10,894 nt of DNA from JBFMHD01 sp040752395 [NCBI: Candidatus Hydrogenedentota bacterium] (lineage in GTDB: Bacteria > JBFMHD01), in NCBI GenBank assembly GCA_040752395.1, contig JBFMHD010000084.1:1-10894 (forward strand). Reading direction: 5' to 3'. The notes beneath the pieces are model-generated. The model was not told the DNA's origin. It did not search any database and worked only from the letters and a program-made list of their open reading frames with translations. Numbering within the stretch: position 1 is the stretch's first letter; every line of letters begins with the position of its first letter. Position numbers and translations under genes: made by a program. Shown here in pieces: positions 1 to 5,908 of this stretch.

Positions 1-75
1 GTTTGCATACCATTTGGAATCCCAGTCTTCAATAATTTTCAGTCTCTGAATTTTTGGTGGCACCTTCTGACCCAT
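1..75 (-). CDS. rpsC: 30S ribosomal protein S3, N-terminal fragment (cut by window edge)
   Basis: Reading the minus strand from the ATG at 75 gives 25 codons beginning [10 protein letters not shown] and continuing to the motif DWDSKWYAN. The MGQKV start and the W-D-S-(K/R)-W-Y-A motif are the hallmark of S3, which binds 16S rRNA in the small-subunit head near the mRNA entry channel. S3 follows L22 in S10 operons, and rplV is indeed the preceding gene. The start has a strong Shine-Dalgarno AGAGGAG six bases upstream, supplied by a copy of repeat module A. Residues 6-13 (PPKIQRLK) differ from the usual NPxGFRLG-like text, which is odd for this protein. Unusually, 475 bp of repeat DNA separate it from rplV, where the two genes are normally almost contiguous. 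The identity is secure; the rest of the gene lies outside the window. Confidence 0.9.
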   Translation of the reverse strand, partial: MGQKVPPKIQRLKIIEDWDSKWYAN

Positions 76-80
76 TAGAC

Positions 81-115
81 TCTCCTCTGAAAAATATTCT
101 AACTCTAATAATATC
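81..115 (-). promoter_or_regulatory. Module A copy 1: leader and ribosome-binding site of rpsC
   Basis: On the minus strand this about 33-bp module reads TATTATTAGAGTTAG, then TTTTTCAGAGGAG, and is followed after six bases by the rpsC ATG. The purine-rich end is a near-perfect Shine-Dalgarno sequence. Eight other copies with the same polarity lie at 187-219, 464-498, 5571-5602, 5691-5722, 9208-9240, 9398-9430, 9868-9900 and 10767-10800. Those next to a start codon give the gene its translation signal. Whether the TATTAT text also acts as a -10 element cannot be settled, because no consistent -35 lies at the right distance. Confidence 0.65.
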
Positions 116-290
116 AAATAGAAGCAAGAGGCAAGAAGCAAGATAACGGAAAGAAAGATAACGAAAGAGGCAAGAAAACGTCTGAATCTCCTCTGAAAAA
201 CTTCGCAACCCTAATAATTTGGGCTACAGGCTACAGGTTACGGACTACAGCCGGCTGGAGCCAAAAGCCCAGAGCCTGCTGAAAAGTCTT

Positions 291-347
291 GAGTCCTGAG
301 TCTTGAGTCTTGAGTCCTGTTTTGACTCACGACTCACGACTCTTTTT
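291..347 (+). repeat. GAGTC/GACTC hairpin array (module D, copy 1), terminator-like on the plus strand
   Basis: Four GAGTC units spaced by two bases are followed by CTGTTTT and then three GACTC units spaced by AC. Together they can fold into a long interrupted hairpin with 5-bp helices separated by 2x2 internal loops. On the plus strand the stem is followed at once by TTTTT, the layout of an intrinsic terminator. On the minus strand, the one carrying the genes, the T-run is missing. It would therefore stop antisense rather than sense transcription, if it acts at all. Copies at 5794-5843 and 3839-3866 have 4+2 and 1+2 arms, which indicates unit-wise expansion and contraction. Confidence 0.6.
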
Positions 348-364
348 ATATCATCTTTAGTTTT

Positions 365-460
365 TCATCCTTTGTGTAGAGCGCAAAAACCCAAAAATGC
401 AATAACCCAATAACCCAAGAACCCAATAACACAATAGTGTAGAGCGCAACCCGCGCTCAT
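365..460 (-). other. Repeat-borne mini-ORF, 31 codons, doubtful as a gene
   Basis: A minus-strand ATG at 460 lies five bases after the GAAGGAG Shine-Dalgarno of module A copy 3. It opens a frame beginning MSAGCALHY and ending FCALHKG before a TGA at 365-367. A second repeat copy (9360-9392) has the same layout with a 10-residue product, MSAICVLHKG. The two differ by exactly 21 codons, so the insertion keeps the frame and the ends (MSA, C-x-LH-KG). The inserted part is made of 8-11-bp AACCCAATA words, which stay open in this frame in other copies too. It could be a leader peptide, or simply word-repeat DNA that happens to lack stops. No family is recognised. Confidence 0.25.
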
Positions 461-550
461 GTTGACTCCTTCGAAAAACTTCGCGACCCTAATAATTTTA
501 CGAAGTAAGAAGTATCAGAAAAAATTTTAATCTTTCAATCTTTGAATCTC

Positions 551-892
551 TCAACTCTCTTCATTTGTAACAACAATGGTTATATGCGAGGTGTAAACTC
601 TTATGCGGTTAGCCATCCCACGTGACCTCGGTACAACCCGCTTTAATATAAATCCCCTGTCTGCATAAGCTTGCTTTATATATAAATCCTTTTCATCAAG
701 TCCTGCATCATCCTGTTTAGCATTGTTAACCGCGGATTTTAAAAGCTTTAATATTATCTTAGCAGCCCGTTTATTACTAAATTTTAACTGATCCATAACT
801 TCTCTAACGTTCTTCTTACGAATCTCATTTAAAATGAGCATCACTTTACTCGGTGTTATTCGTTCAAATCGCTTTATAGCTCTCGCTTCCAT
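551..892 (-). CDS. rplV: 50S ribosomal protein L22
   Basis: This 113-residue protein begins MEARAIKRFERITPSK and ends with the L22 signature region GFILKRVVPRSRGMANRIRVYTSHITIVV (written here only as a guide to residues 80-108). L22 is an early-assembling large-subunit protein whose beta-hairpin, the arginine-rich segment near residues 83-97, lines the peptide exit tunnel and meets macrolides. Its length matches the family (about 110). The ATG lies two bases after the rpsS stop, so translation is probably coupled. Downstream, where rpsC should follow within a few bases, there is instead a 475-bp repeat block. The identification rests on the RSRGMAN-type core and on position in the S10 operon, and it is secure. 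Confidence 0.97.
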   Translation of the reverse strand: MEARAIKRFERITPSKVMLILNEIRKKNVREVMDQLKFSNKRAAKIILKLLKSAVNNAKQDDAGLDEKDLYIKQAYADRGFILKRVVPRSRGMANRIRVYTSHITIVVTNEES

Positions 893-894
893 AA

Positions 895-1191
895 TTATTC
901 CTCTTTACCCTTTTCACCCTCACCCTCTGCTTTCCTACCACCATGCATTTTAAAAATTCTTGTTGGTGAAAATTCGCCTAATTTATGACCAACCATATTC
1001 TCCGTAACATATACCGGTATAAACTTTCTACCATTATATACAAGAAATGTTATACCTACAAATTCAGGTAAAATAGTTGTTCGCCGTGACCATGTCTTTA
1101 TTACACCCTTAATCTTACCCTCTTTTAAATCCTTAACTTTTTTTAAAATATATTCATCAACAAATGGCCCTTTCTTAACTGACCTCGGCAT
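895..1191 (-). CDS. rpsS: 30S ribosomal protein S19
   Basis: The 98-residue product starts [18 protein letters not shown] and contains [16 protein letters not shown] (about residues 31-46) and [17 protein letters not shown] (about residues 62-78), all diagnostic of S19. S19 forms a dimer with S13 in the head of the small subunit and contacts tRNA and bridge B1a. The basic, glutamate-rich tail ([12 protein letters not shown]) is slightly longer than in E. coli. The gene lies five bases after the rplB stop and two bases before rplV, typical S10-operon spacing that suggests coupled translation. There is no sign of damage. Confidence 0.98.
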   Translation of the reverse strand: MPRSVKKGPFVDEYILKKVKDLKEGKIKGVIKTWSRRTTILPEFVGITFLVYNGRKFIPVYVTENMVGHKLGEFSPTRIFKMHGGRKAEGEGEKGKEE

Positions 1192-1196
1192 CTAAA

Positions 1197-2024
1197 CTAC
1201 TTCCTCCTTTTTAAAATCATTTTATTTGATGGTTTAGATTTTTTTCTTGTTTTTAATCCTTTGGTATGCCAGCCCCACGGCGAAACCGGATGCGGATTCC
1301 CTTGAGGCGATTTCCCTTCGCCCCCACCATGCGGATGGTCAACAGGATTCATTGCCACACCACGTACCGTTGGCCTTATACCCATATGCCTTGACCTGCC
1401 CGCTTTCCCAATTGATATGTTCTCATGCTCTTCATTACCTACCATCCCTATCGTTGCTCTGCATTCAAGTTTAACCATTCTCACCTCGCCTGATGGTAGT
1501 TTCAAATGCGCATACCCTCCTTCCTTAGCCATAAGCTGTGTATAATTCCCGGCAGAACGACAAAGCTGGCCACCCTTCCCTCTTGTTAATTCTATGTTAT
1601 GAATAATAGTACCCACAGGTATCTTTTCGATTGGTAAACAATTACCTATCTTAATTTCAGCATTAGACCCATTCATTACTTCATCCCCAACATTTAACCC
1701 TTTCGGTGATAATATATATCTTTTTTCTCCATCCTTATAGACAAGAAGCGCAATCCTTGCTGACCTTGCTGGGTCATACTCTATTGAGACAACTTTTGCA
1801 GGGATACTATCTTTCAACCTCTTAAAATCAATAATCCGATATTTTCGTTTTGCTCCGCCACCACGATGCCGAACCGTTATCCTTCCCATATTGTTCCGAC
1901 CACCTGTTCTTTTCAATGGTATAACTAAAGATTTTTCAGGCTCGGTTCTTGTTATCTCTGAAAAATCAGAGACAGTCATCTGCCTCTGTGCTTGCGTAGT
2001 CGGTCTGTAAGCCCTGATACCCAT
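1197..2024 (-). CDS. rplB: 50S ribosomal protein L2
   Basis: The 275-residue length fits the family (about 273-277). The N-terminal OB-like half carries [19 protein letters not shown] (about residues 42-60). The C-terminal SH3-like half carries [24 protein letters not shown] (about residues 214-237), including the conserved histidine (H229 in E. coli) near the peptidyl-transferase centre. The lysine-rich tail ends KMILKRRK. L2 binds domain IV of 23S rRNA and is needed for subunit joining and peptidyl-transferase activity. The ATG is two bases after the rplW stop, so it is in the tightly packed part of the operon. All conserved features are intact. Confidence 0.98.
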   Translation of the reverse strand: MGIRAYRPTTQAQRQMTVSDFSEITRTEPEKSLVIPLKRTGGRNNMGRITVRHRGGGAKRKYRIIDFKRLKDSIPAKVVSIEYDPARSARIALLVYKDGEKRYILSPKGLNVGDEVMNGSNAEIKIGNCLPIEKIPVGTIIHNIELTRGKGGQLCRSAGNYTQLMAKEGGYAHLKLPSGEVRMVKLECRATIGMVGNEEHENISIGKAGRSRHMGIRPTVRGVAMNPVDHPHGGGEGKSPQGNPHPVSPWGWHTKGLKTRKKSKPSNKMILKRRK

Positions 2025-2026
2025 TT

Positions 2027-2311
2027 CTATGCTCCCTCAAATAGCTTAATTGTCTGACCTTCCTTCAGTTTAATTACAGCCTTTCTTCTTTCTCGCGTAT
2101 ATCCTGCCCTACCCCTTAATCTCCGCACTTTAGCTGGTTTTTTGATAATATTGATTTTTCTTGCATCAACTAAAAATAACTTTTTTATAGCCTCTTTAAT
2201 CTGGCCTTTGGTCGCTTGTGAATGTACATAAAACGTATATATACTTTTCTCTCTGTTAATAACTGCTTTCTCTGTCTGTACCGGTTCAATAATAATATCT
2301 TCAGGAAACAT
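2027..2311 (-). CDS. rplW: 50S ribosomal protein L23
   Basis: This 94-residue protein begins [16 protein letters not shown] and contains the L23 pattern [18 protein letters not shown] (about residues 25-42) followed by the basic loop [21 protein letters not shown] (about 58-78). L23 sits at the exit of the nascent-peptide tunnel and is the docking point for trigger factor and the signal recognition particle. Its length is close to the usual 95-100. It starts two bases after the rplD stop and ends two bases before rplB, so it is in the uninterrupted rplD-rplW-rplB-rpsS-rplV segment. The call is confident from motif and context. Confidence 0.96.
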   Translation of the reverse strand: MFPEDIIIEPVQTEKAVINREKSIYTFYVHSQATKGQIKEAIKKLFLVDARKINIIKKPAKVRRLRGRAGYTRERRKAVIKLKEGQTIKLFEGA

Positions 2312-2313
2312 AT

Positions 2314-2964
2314 CTACCCTCTTTTTTCAAGACTTAAAAAACTCTTTAACCTCTGATTAAACTCCAAAAAAGAATCATTCGTAAATAAAATGTCTTCAGT
2401 ATCCAGAATATTATAAGCATTTACATCAGAATATCTCATTATTGCGACACCTGGTATATTTCTGCCTGATTTTATAATTTTTTCATCATTGTTTTGTTCG
2501 ATGATAAGAACCTTGTCTCTCAGACCCATTTTTTCTAAAAGTAAAACCATCTTCTTTGTTTGCGGTTTCTCAAATTCAAAATTTTCTATAATATGGAACG
2601 CTTGTTCTTTTGCTTTAATTCTTGACGCTCCTAATAATGCAAGCCTTTTCATTCTTATATTAATCTTCTGTCTCCAATTCCTTGGTTTCGGACCAAAAAC
2701 AGTCCCACCCCCTAGCCATAAAGGACTTCTTATAGAACTATGTCTTGCTCTACCTGTGCCCTTCTGACGCCACGGTTTACGACCACCACCACGAACCTCA
2801 GCCCGTGTCTTTGTTTTTACCGTGCCCTTTCTCTGGTTAGCAAGATAAGCTGTTATAACTTGATGTAAAAGAAATTCATAAATTTTACCCTGATATATCT
2901 CTGAACTTAATTCTTCTTTACCAGTAAGTTCACCGTCTTTTGTAAACCTCTCAGCTGTTAACAT
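2314..2964 (-). CDS. rplD: 50S ribosomal protein L4
   Basis: From the ATG at 2964 the product is 216 residues (E. coli L4 has 201). It carries the tunnel-lining loop KTRAEVRGGGRKPWRQKGTGRARH (about residues 50-73) and the following SPLWxGGGxxFGPxPR-like text, the signature of L4. L4 binds 23S rRNA domain I and helps form the exit-tunnel constriction; in gammaproteobacteria it also represses its own operon. An in-frame GTG at 3027 would add 21 residues, but they are translated largely from a repeat word (AAGAAGCAAG) and lack a ribosome-binding site. The chosen ATG has GGAG six bases upstream and gives the family-typical start. Confidence 0.95.
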   Translation of the reverse strand: MLTAERFTKDGELTGKEELSSEIYQGKIYEFLLHQVITAYLANQRKGTVKTKTRAEVRGGGRKPWRQKGTGRARHSSIRSPLWLGGGTVFGPKPRNWRQKINIRMKRLALLGASRIKAKEQAFHIIENFEFEKPQTKKMVLLLEKMGLRDKVLIIEQNNDEKIIKSGRNIPGVAIMRYSDVNAYNILDTEDILFTNDSFLEFNQRLKSFLSLEKRG

Positions 2965-3033
2965 CTTTCTCTCCAATAGGCAAAATACCAGATCTTGCTT
3001 CTTGCCTCTGATAACAATAATGACCACGGCTGC
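2965..3033 (-). repeat. Short repeat word in the rplC-rplD gap
   Basis: This 69-bp gap contains TCTTGCTTCTTGCCTCT at 2993-3009. That is the reverse complement of the AGAGGCAAGAAGCAAGA text in module B of the large repeat blocks. Module B here is therefore in the opposite orientation to its copies at 115-186 and 5602-5690. Just after it, on the minus strand, comes the GGAG ribosome-binding site of rplD. It is probably a remnant or seed of the larger repeat family. Confidence 0.5.
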
Positions 3034-3645
3034 TTATGCTGTTGTTATCTGTAAATAGCTTCCATTCGCTCCTGGTACAGCACCTTTTACAAATATAAGA
3101 TTTTCTTCTTTGTTTATATCTACAATCTTCAGATTTCTAACCGTTACTCGTTCACAGCCATAATGTCCAGGGCCACGTGTCCCTTTTCTTGAATGCTGCG
3201 GAAATCTTGTTCCTCTTGAGCCAACACCTCTAAATGACTTAGCGGTCCCATGACTCGCTCCAAACCCACTAAAACCATATCGTTTCACCGCACCTGTAAA
3301 CCCCCGACCTTTTGTCAGTCCACTAATATTTACCATCTCTCCTATGTTAAAAATATCTACTTTTATCTGGTCACCTACATTGTAATTTGTATCAAATTTT
3401 AGCTCTTTTAATACTCTGCAAACAGCAACATTTACTTTTTTGAATATCCCTGATTCTGCATTGTTCAAAGACTTCTCTTTACAAGTGTCAAACCCAAGTT
3501 GCAGTGTTTCATACTTATCATTCCCATATTTAATCTTTTTAATAAGATAACATGGACCTGCTTCTATAACAGTAACAGGTATAACTTTACCCTGTTCGTC
3601 AAATAATTGTGTCATCCCCAATTTTTTTCCAATTAATCCCTTCAT
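3034..3645 (-). CDS. rplC: 50S ribosomal protein L3
   Basis: Starting at the ATG at 3645 gives 203 residues beginning MKGLIGKKLGMTQLFDEQGK, the standard L3 opening. The GLTKGRGFTGAVKRYGFSG segment (about residues 109-127) and the C-terminal RGPGHYGCERVTVRNLKIV followed by KGAVPGANG are typical L3. L3 is one of the two assembly-initiating large-subunit proteins, and its central extension reaches toward the peptidyl-transferase centre. An ATG six codons upstream (MERSDK) is possible, but it has no Shine-Dalgarno and departs from the family start. The chosen start has GGAG about twelve bases upstream, a rather long spacing. A 363-bp repeat-filled gap separates it from rpsJ, which is abnormal for this operon. 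Confidence 0.95.
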   Translation of the reverse strand: MKGLIGKKLGMTQLFDEQGKVIPVTVIEAGPCYLIKKIKYGNDKYETLQLGFDTCKEKSLNNAESGIFKKVNVAVCRVLKELKFDTNYNVGDQIKVDIFNIGEMVNISGLTKGRGFTGAVKRYGFSGFGASHGTAKSFRGVGSRGTRFPQHSRKGTRGPGHYGCERVTVRNLKIVDINKEENLIFVKGAVPGANGSYLQITTA

Positions 3646-3776
3646 CTTGTCGCTTCGCTCCATTGCAAATTGTAAATTGCAAATTTATTTGCCTACTTTG
3701 GGTCTTGTGACCCTCACTACGTCATTTTTCCATTCATTTTGCAATCTCCAATTTCCAATCTTCAATTTTCAATTGT

Positions 3777-3828
3777 GCCTCTTGCTTCTTGCTTCTTTCG
3801 TCATCTTTCTTTCCGTTATCTTGCCTCT
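3777..3828 (+). repeat. Module B copy in inverted orientation
   Basis: The reverse complement of this stretch contains CAAGATAACGGAAAGAAAG and ACGAAAGAAGCAAG. It matches module B at 5602-5680 over roughly 36 bases with about one mismatch by eye. The neighbouring module D (3839-3866) keeps its usual orientation. Module B has therefore been flipped relative to D in this block, which shows that the modules are separate units. Confidence 0.65.
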
Positions 3829-3838
3829 GAGAAGTCTT

Positions 3839-3866
3839 GAGTCTTGTTTTGACTCACGACTCTTTT
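3839..3866 (+). repeat. GAGTC/GACTC hairpin (module D, copy 3), minimal form
   Basis: A single GAGTC arm, the TTGTTTT loop and two GACTC arms separated by AC are followed by TTTT on the plus strand. This is the shortest of three copies of module D. It shares the flanking text GAAAAGTCTT or GAGAAGTCTT on the left and ATATCATCT on the right with the longer copies. Confidence 0.55.
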
Positions 3867-3988
3867 CATATCATCTCATATAAAAAGTTAAAAGTTAAAA
3901 GTAAAGAAAGCGAAAATATACACTTCCTTGCCGTATCTTTGAATCTCTGTGCCTTTGTACCTCTAACTACAATTTCCAATATACAATT

Positions 3989-4007
3989 CGACATACGCAG
4001 TATGTCG
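3989..4007 (-). other. Perfect hairpin directly after the rpsJ stop
   Basis: CGACATAC-GCA-GTATGTCG forms a perfect 8-bp stem with a three-base loop, beginning two bases after the rpsJ stop codon on the minus strand. It is followed by GAATTGTATATTGG, with no U-run, so it does not look like an intrinsic terminator. In a polycistronic message it could mark a processing site or protect a 3' end. This role is inference from position only. Confidence 0.45.
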
Positions 4008-4008
4008 C

Positions 4009-4317
4009 CTAACTCTTTATCTCTACATCTACACCAGCAGGTAATTCGAGTTTCATCAACGCATCAATCGTATCCGGCGAAGGATTATAAATATCAATCA
4101 ACCTTTTGTGGGTTCTTATCTCAAATTGTTCTCTTGACTTTATGTTTACATGTGGAGACCGAAGCACAGTCCATCTATTTACATTAGTCGGTAATGGTAT
4201 TGGACCTGATACTTCTGCCCCCTTTCTCTGCGCAGTATTAACAATCTTCTTTGCAGACTGGTCAAGTATCCTGTGGTCAAACGATTTTAGTTTAATCCGT
4301 ATCTTCTGTTTAGCCAT
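4009..4317 (-). CDS. rpsJ: 30S ribosomal protein S10
   Basis: From the ATG at 4317 the protein is 102 residues, beginning [20 protein letters not shown], the near-invariant S10 start. It contains [12 protein letters not shown] and the [20 protein letters not shown] region (about residues 53-73). S10 sits in the small-subunit head and doubles as the transcription antitermination factor NusE. A TTG at 4362 would extend it by 15 residues back into tuf, but those residues are not S10-like and are rejected. A GAGG sequence lies about eleven bases before the chosen ATG. tuf ends 37 bases upstream, the ancestral tuf-rpsJ adjacency. A perfect hairpin and then 363 bp of spacer follow. Confidence 0.97.
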   Translation of the reverse strand: MAKQKIRIKLKSFDHRILDQSAKKIVNTAQRKGAEVSGPIPLPTNVNRWTVLRSPHVNIKSREQFEIRTHKRLIDIYNPSPDTIDALMKLELPAGVDVEIKS

Positions 4318-4354
4318 AATAAATTGAACCTCAAAGCCTGCCTTAAGTTTGGCA

Positions 4355-5563
4355 CTACTCAATCACCTTTGTAACAACACCTGCACCAATCGTCTTACCA
4401 CCCTCTCTAACCGCAAACCGCACACCCTCCTCCATCGCTATGTTGCTTATTAACTCAACCTCTATCTCGGTGTTGTCCCCTGGCACCACCATCTCTACAC
4501 CCTCTTTTAACTTTATGGTCCCGGTTACATCCGTTGTCCTGAAATAAAACTGCGGCCGATACCCGCTGAAAAATGGCTTGTGCCTGCCACCCTCCTCCTT
4601 CTTTAATACATATACCTCTGATAAAAATCGCTTGTGAGGCGTTATCGTCTTCGGAACCGCTACTACCTGTCCACGCTCCACCTCGTCCTTACCTATACCC
4701 CTTAATAATAACCCTATGTTATCACCTGCTACACCCTCATCTAATAACTTCCGAAACATCTCTACACCTGTCACTACCGTCTCCTGCGTCGGCCTTATCC
4801 CAACTATCTCTACCTTGTCTCCTACCTTTATCTTGCCTCGCTCCACTCGACCCGTCACTACTGTCCCTCGACCCGTTATCGAAAATACATCCTCGATCGA
4901 CATTAAAAATGGCTTCTCTATGTCTCGCTTTGGCACAGGAATGTATCTGTCTAATGCATCGATTAACTCTATTACACATTTCCCAGCCTCATTATTCGGC
5001 TCACCCTCTCGCATCGCTTTTAATGCATCACCACGTATAAATGGTATCTCATCACCCGGAAACTTATACTGCTTTAATAAATCCCTGACCTCCATCTCTA
5101 CTAAATCTATTAACTCAGGGTCATCTACTAAATCTATCTTGTTCAAGAATACTACGATGTAGGGCACACCTACTTGCCGGGCTAATAATATATGTTCGCG
5201 TGTCTGCGGCATCGGACCATCAGCTGCACTCACTACAAGTATCGCACCGTCCATCTGCGCAGCACCGGTTATCATATTCTTTACATAATCCGCATGGCCT
5301 GGACAATCTATATGTGCGTAATGACGATTTGCACTCTGATACTCAACATGCGAGATCGCTATGGTCAATATCTTGGTCTCATCCCGCCTGCCCTGTTTCT
5401 CGCTCGCTTTTGCTACCTCATCATAACTCACCTCTTTTGCTAAACCCTGGCGTGCTAAAACCCGCGTCATCGCTGCGGTGAGCGTTGTCTTACCATGATC
5501 AACATGGCCTATTGTCCCAACATTAACATGCGGCTTGGTTCGCTCGAATTTTGGTTTACTCAT
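4355..5563 (-). CDS. tuf: Translation elongation factor Tu
   Basis: The 402-residue product is full length for EF-Tu, the GTPase that delivers aminoacyl-tRNA to the ribosomal A site. The G1 motif GHVDHGKT is at 19-26, DCPGH at 86-90 with catalytic His90, and NKID at 141-144. Domain II has [13 protein letters not shown] and domain III has the ending [16 protein letters not shown]. The switch-I region (47-72) is about five residues longer than in E. coli and reads [11 protein letters not shown] instead of a RGITI-type text, a form I associate with PVC bacteria. The G5 position reads DAL (179-181) rather than the usual SAL. The ATG has GGAGGAG about five bases upstream, at the end of module A. 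tRNA-Thr lies upstream and rpsJ immediately downstream. Confidence 0.99.
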   Translation of the reverse strand: MSKPKFERTKPHVNVGTIGHVDHGKTTLTAAMTRVLARQGLAKEVSYDEVAKASEKQGRRDETKILTIAISHVEYQSANRHYAHIDCPGHADYVKNMITGAAQMDGAILVVSAADGPMPQTREHILLARQVGVPYIVVFLNKIDLVDDPELIDLVEMEVRDLLKQYKFPGDEIPFIRGDALKAMREGEPNNEAGKCVIELIDALDRYIPVPKRDIEKPFLMSIEDVFSITGRGTVVTGRVERGKIKVGDKVEIVGIRPTQETVVTGVEMFRKLLDEGVAGDNIGLLLRGIGKDEVERGQVVAVPKTITPHKRFLSEVYVLKKEEGGRHKPFFSGYRPQFYFRTTDVTGTIKLKEGVEMVVPGDNTEIEVELISNIAMEEGVRFAVREGGKTIGAGVVTKVIE

Positions 5564-5570
5564 AGTTCTC

Positions 5571-5602
5571 CTCCTCTGAAAAACATTGTAACTATAATAA
5601 TA
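5571..5602 (-). promoter_or_regulatory. Module A copy 4: ribosome-binding site of tuf
   Basis: On the minus strand the module reads GATATTATTATAGTTACAAT and ends TTTTTCAGAGGAG. It is extended by GAG to give GGAGGAG about five bases before the tuf ATG. It is the same element that serves rpsC, the debranching enzyme and the DUF35-type gene. A -10-like TATTAT or TATAGT is visible, but no convincing -35 sits 16-18 bases away, so only the ribosome-binding role is called. Confidence 0.6.
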
Positions 5603-5793
5603 TCAAGTAGAAGCAAGAGGCAAGAAGCAAGATAACGGAAAGAAAGATAACGAAAGAAGCAAGAGGCAAGAGGCAAGAAAACGTCTGAATCTCCTCTGAA
5701 AAACGCTGTAACTCTAATAATTTGGGCTACAGGCTACAGGCTACGGACTACAGCCGGCTGGAGCCCGAAGCCCGGAGCCTGGTGAAAAGTCTT

Positions 5794-5843
5794 GAGTCTC
5801 GAGTCTCGAGTCTCGAGTCCTGTTTTGACTCACGACTCTTTTT
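5794..5843 (+). repeat. GAGTC/GACTC hairpin array (module D, copy 2)
   Basis: Four GAGTC arms, separated mostly by TC so that CTCGAG palindromes arise, are followed by CTGTTTT and two GACTC arms, then TTTTT on the plus strand. The arm numbers (4+2) differ from the copies at 291-347 (4+3) and 3839-3866 (1+2), consistent with a variable-number 7-bp repeat that keeps its hairpin-forming ability. Confidence 0.6.
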
Positions 5844-5908
5844 ATATCATCTTTAGTTTTTCATCCTTTGTGTAGAGCGCAAAAACGCAATAACCCAATA
5901 ACGCATAT

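Larger units (their letters stand above)
76..550 (-). repeat. Composite repeat block between rplV and rpsC (modules A-B-A-C-D-E-A)
   Basis: This gap of 475 bp has no conventional gene. In plus-strand order it contains module A (81-115), module B with AAGCAAG and GATAACG words (115-186), a second A (187-219), module C around the palindrome CAGCCGGCTG at 248-257 (221-278), the GAGTC/GACTC hairpin D (291-347), module E with TTTGTGTAGAGCGC and AACCCAATA words (350-445), and a third A (464-498). From 499 to 550 there is low-complexity text of TTTGAATCTTTC type. The same modules in nearly the same order precede tuf, and shortened versions precede the debranching-enzyme and DUF35-type genes. No transposase or long open frame is present, so it looks like a non-autonomous or slippage-generated element that has come to serve as the leader of rpsC. 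Confidence 0.85.
3646..4008. repeat. Repeat-filled gap between rpsJ and rplC
   Basis: No gene is supported in these 363 bp. In plus order it holds two ATTGCAAAT direct repeats (3662-3670, 3676-3684), a GGGTC-TTGT-GACCC hairpin (3700-3713), ATTTCCAATCTTCAATTTTCAATT text (about 3749-3774), an inverted copy of module B (3777-3828), a short GAGTC/GACTC hairpin D (3839-3866), a tandem AAAAGTTA run (3882-3905) and TTTGAATCTCTGTGCCTTTG words (about 3939-3958). On the minus strand it would lie inside the S10 operon mRNA as a long untranslated spacer. No start-proximal module A is present ahead of rplC, unlike the spacers ahead of rpsC and tuf. Confidence 0.75.
5564..5908 (-). repeat. Composite repeat block forming the tuf leader (modules A-B-A-C-D-E)
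   Basis: This 345-bp gap between tRNA-Thr and tuf holds no gene. In plus order it has module A (5571-5602), module B (5602-5690), a second A (5691-5722), module C with palindrome CAGCCGGCTG at 5751-5760 (5724-5781), the GAGTC/GACTC hairpin D (5794-5843), and module E with TTTGTGTAGAGCGC and AACCCAATA words (about 5845-5905). It matches the block at 81-445 module for module, differing mainly in word-copy number. Module E ends about four bases from the 3' end of the mature tRNA, so the repeat would be part of the tRNA-tuf spacer in any shared transcript. Confidence 0.85.

Noticed and set aside
221-278. Module C as a structured non-coding RNA or riboswitch
   Set aside because: It contains a 10-bp palindrome and CAGGCT/AGCCTG ends, but copies differ little and show no compensatory changes that would support a conserved RNA fold.
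115-445. CRISPR array
   Set aside because: The repeated units are not evenly spaced, there are no unique spacers of constant length, and no cas genes are in the window.
2965-3027. Upstream GTG start adding 21 residues to L4
   Set aside because: The added residues come from a repeat word and lack a ribosome-binding site, while the internal ATG has GGAG and matches the family length.
4318-4362. TTG start adding 15 residues to S10 and overlapping tuf
   Set aside because: S10 almost always begins MAKQKIRI or similar, and the extension has no ribosome-binding site.
4573-5481. Several long open frames on the plus strand and in another minus frame within tuf
   Set aside because: These are shadows of the highly biased tuf codons; they have no family motifs and overlap a certain gene.
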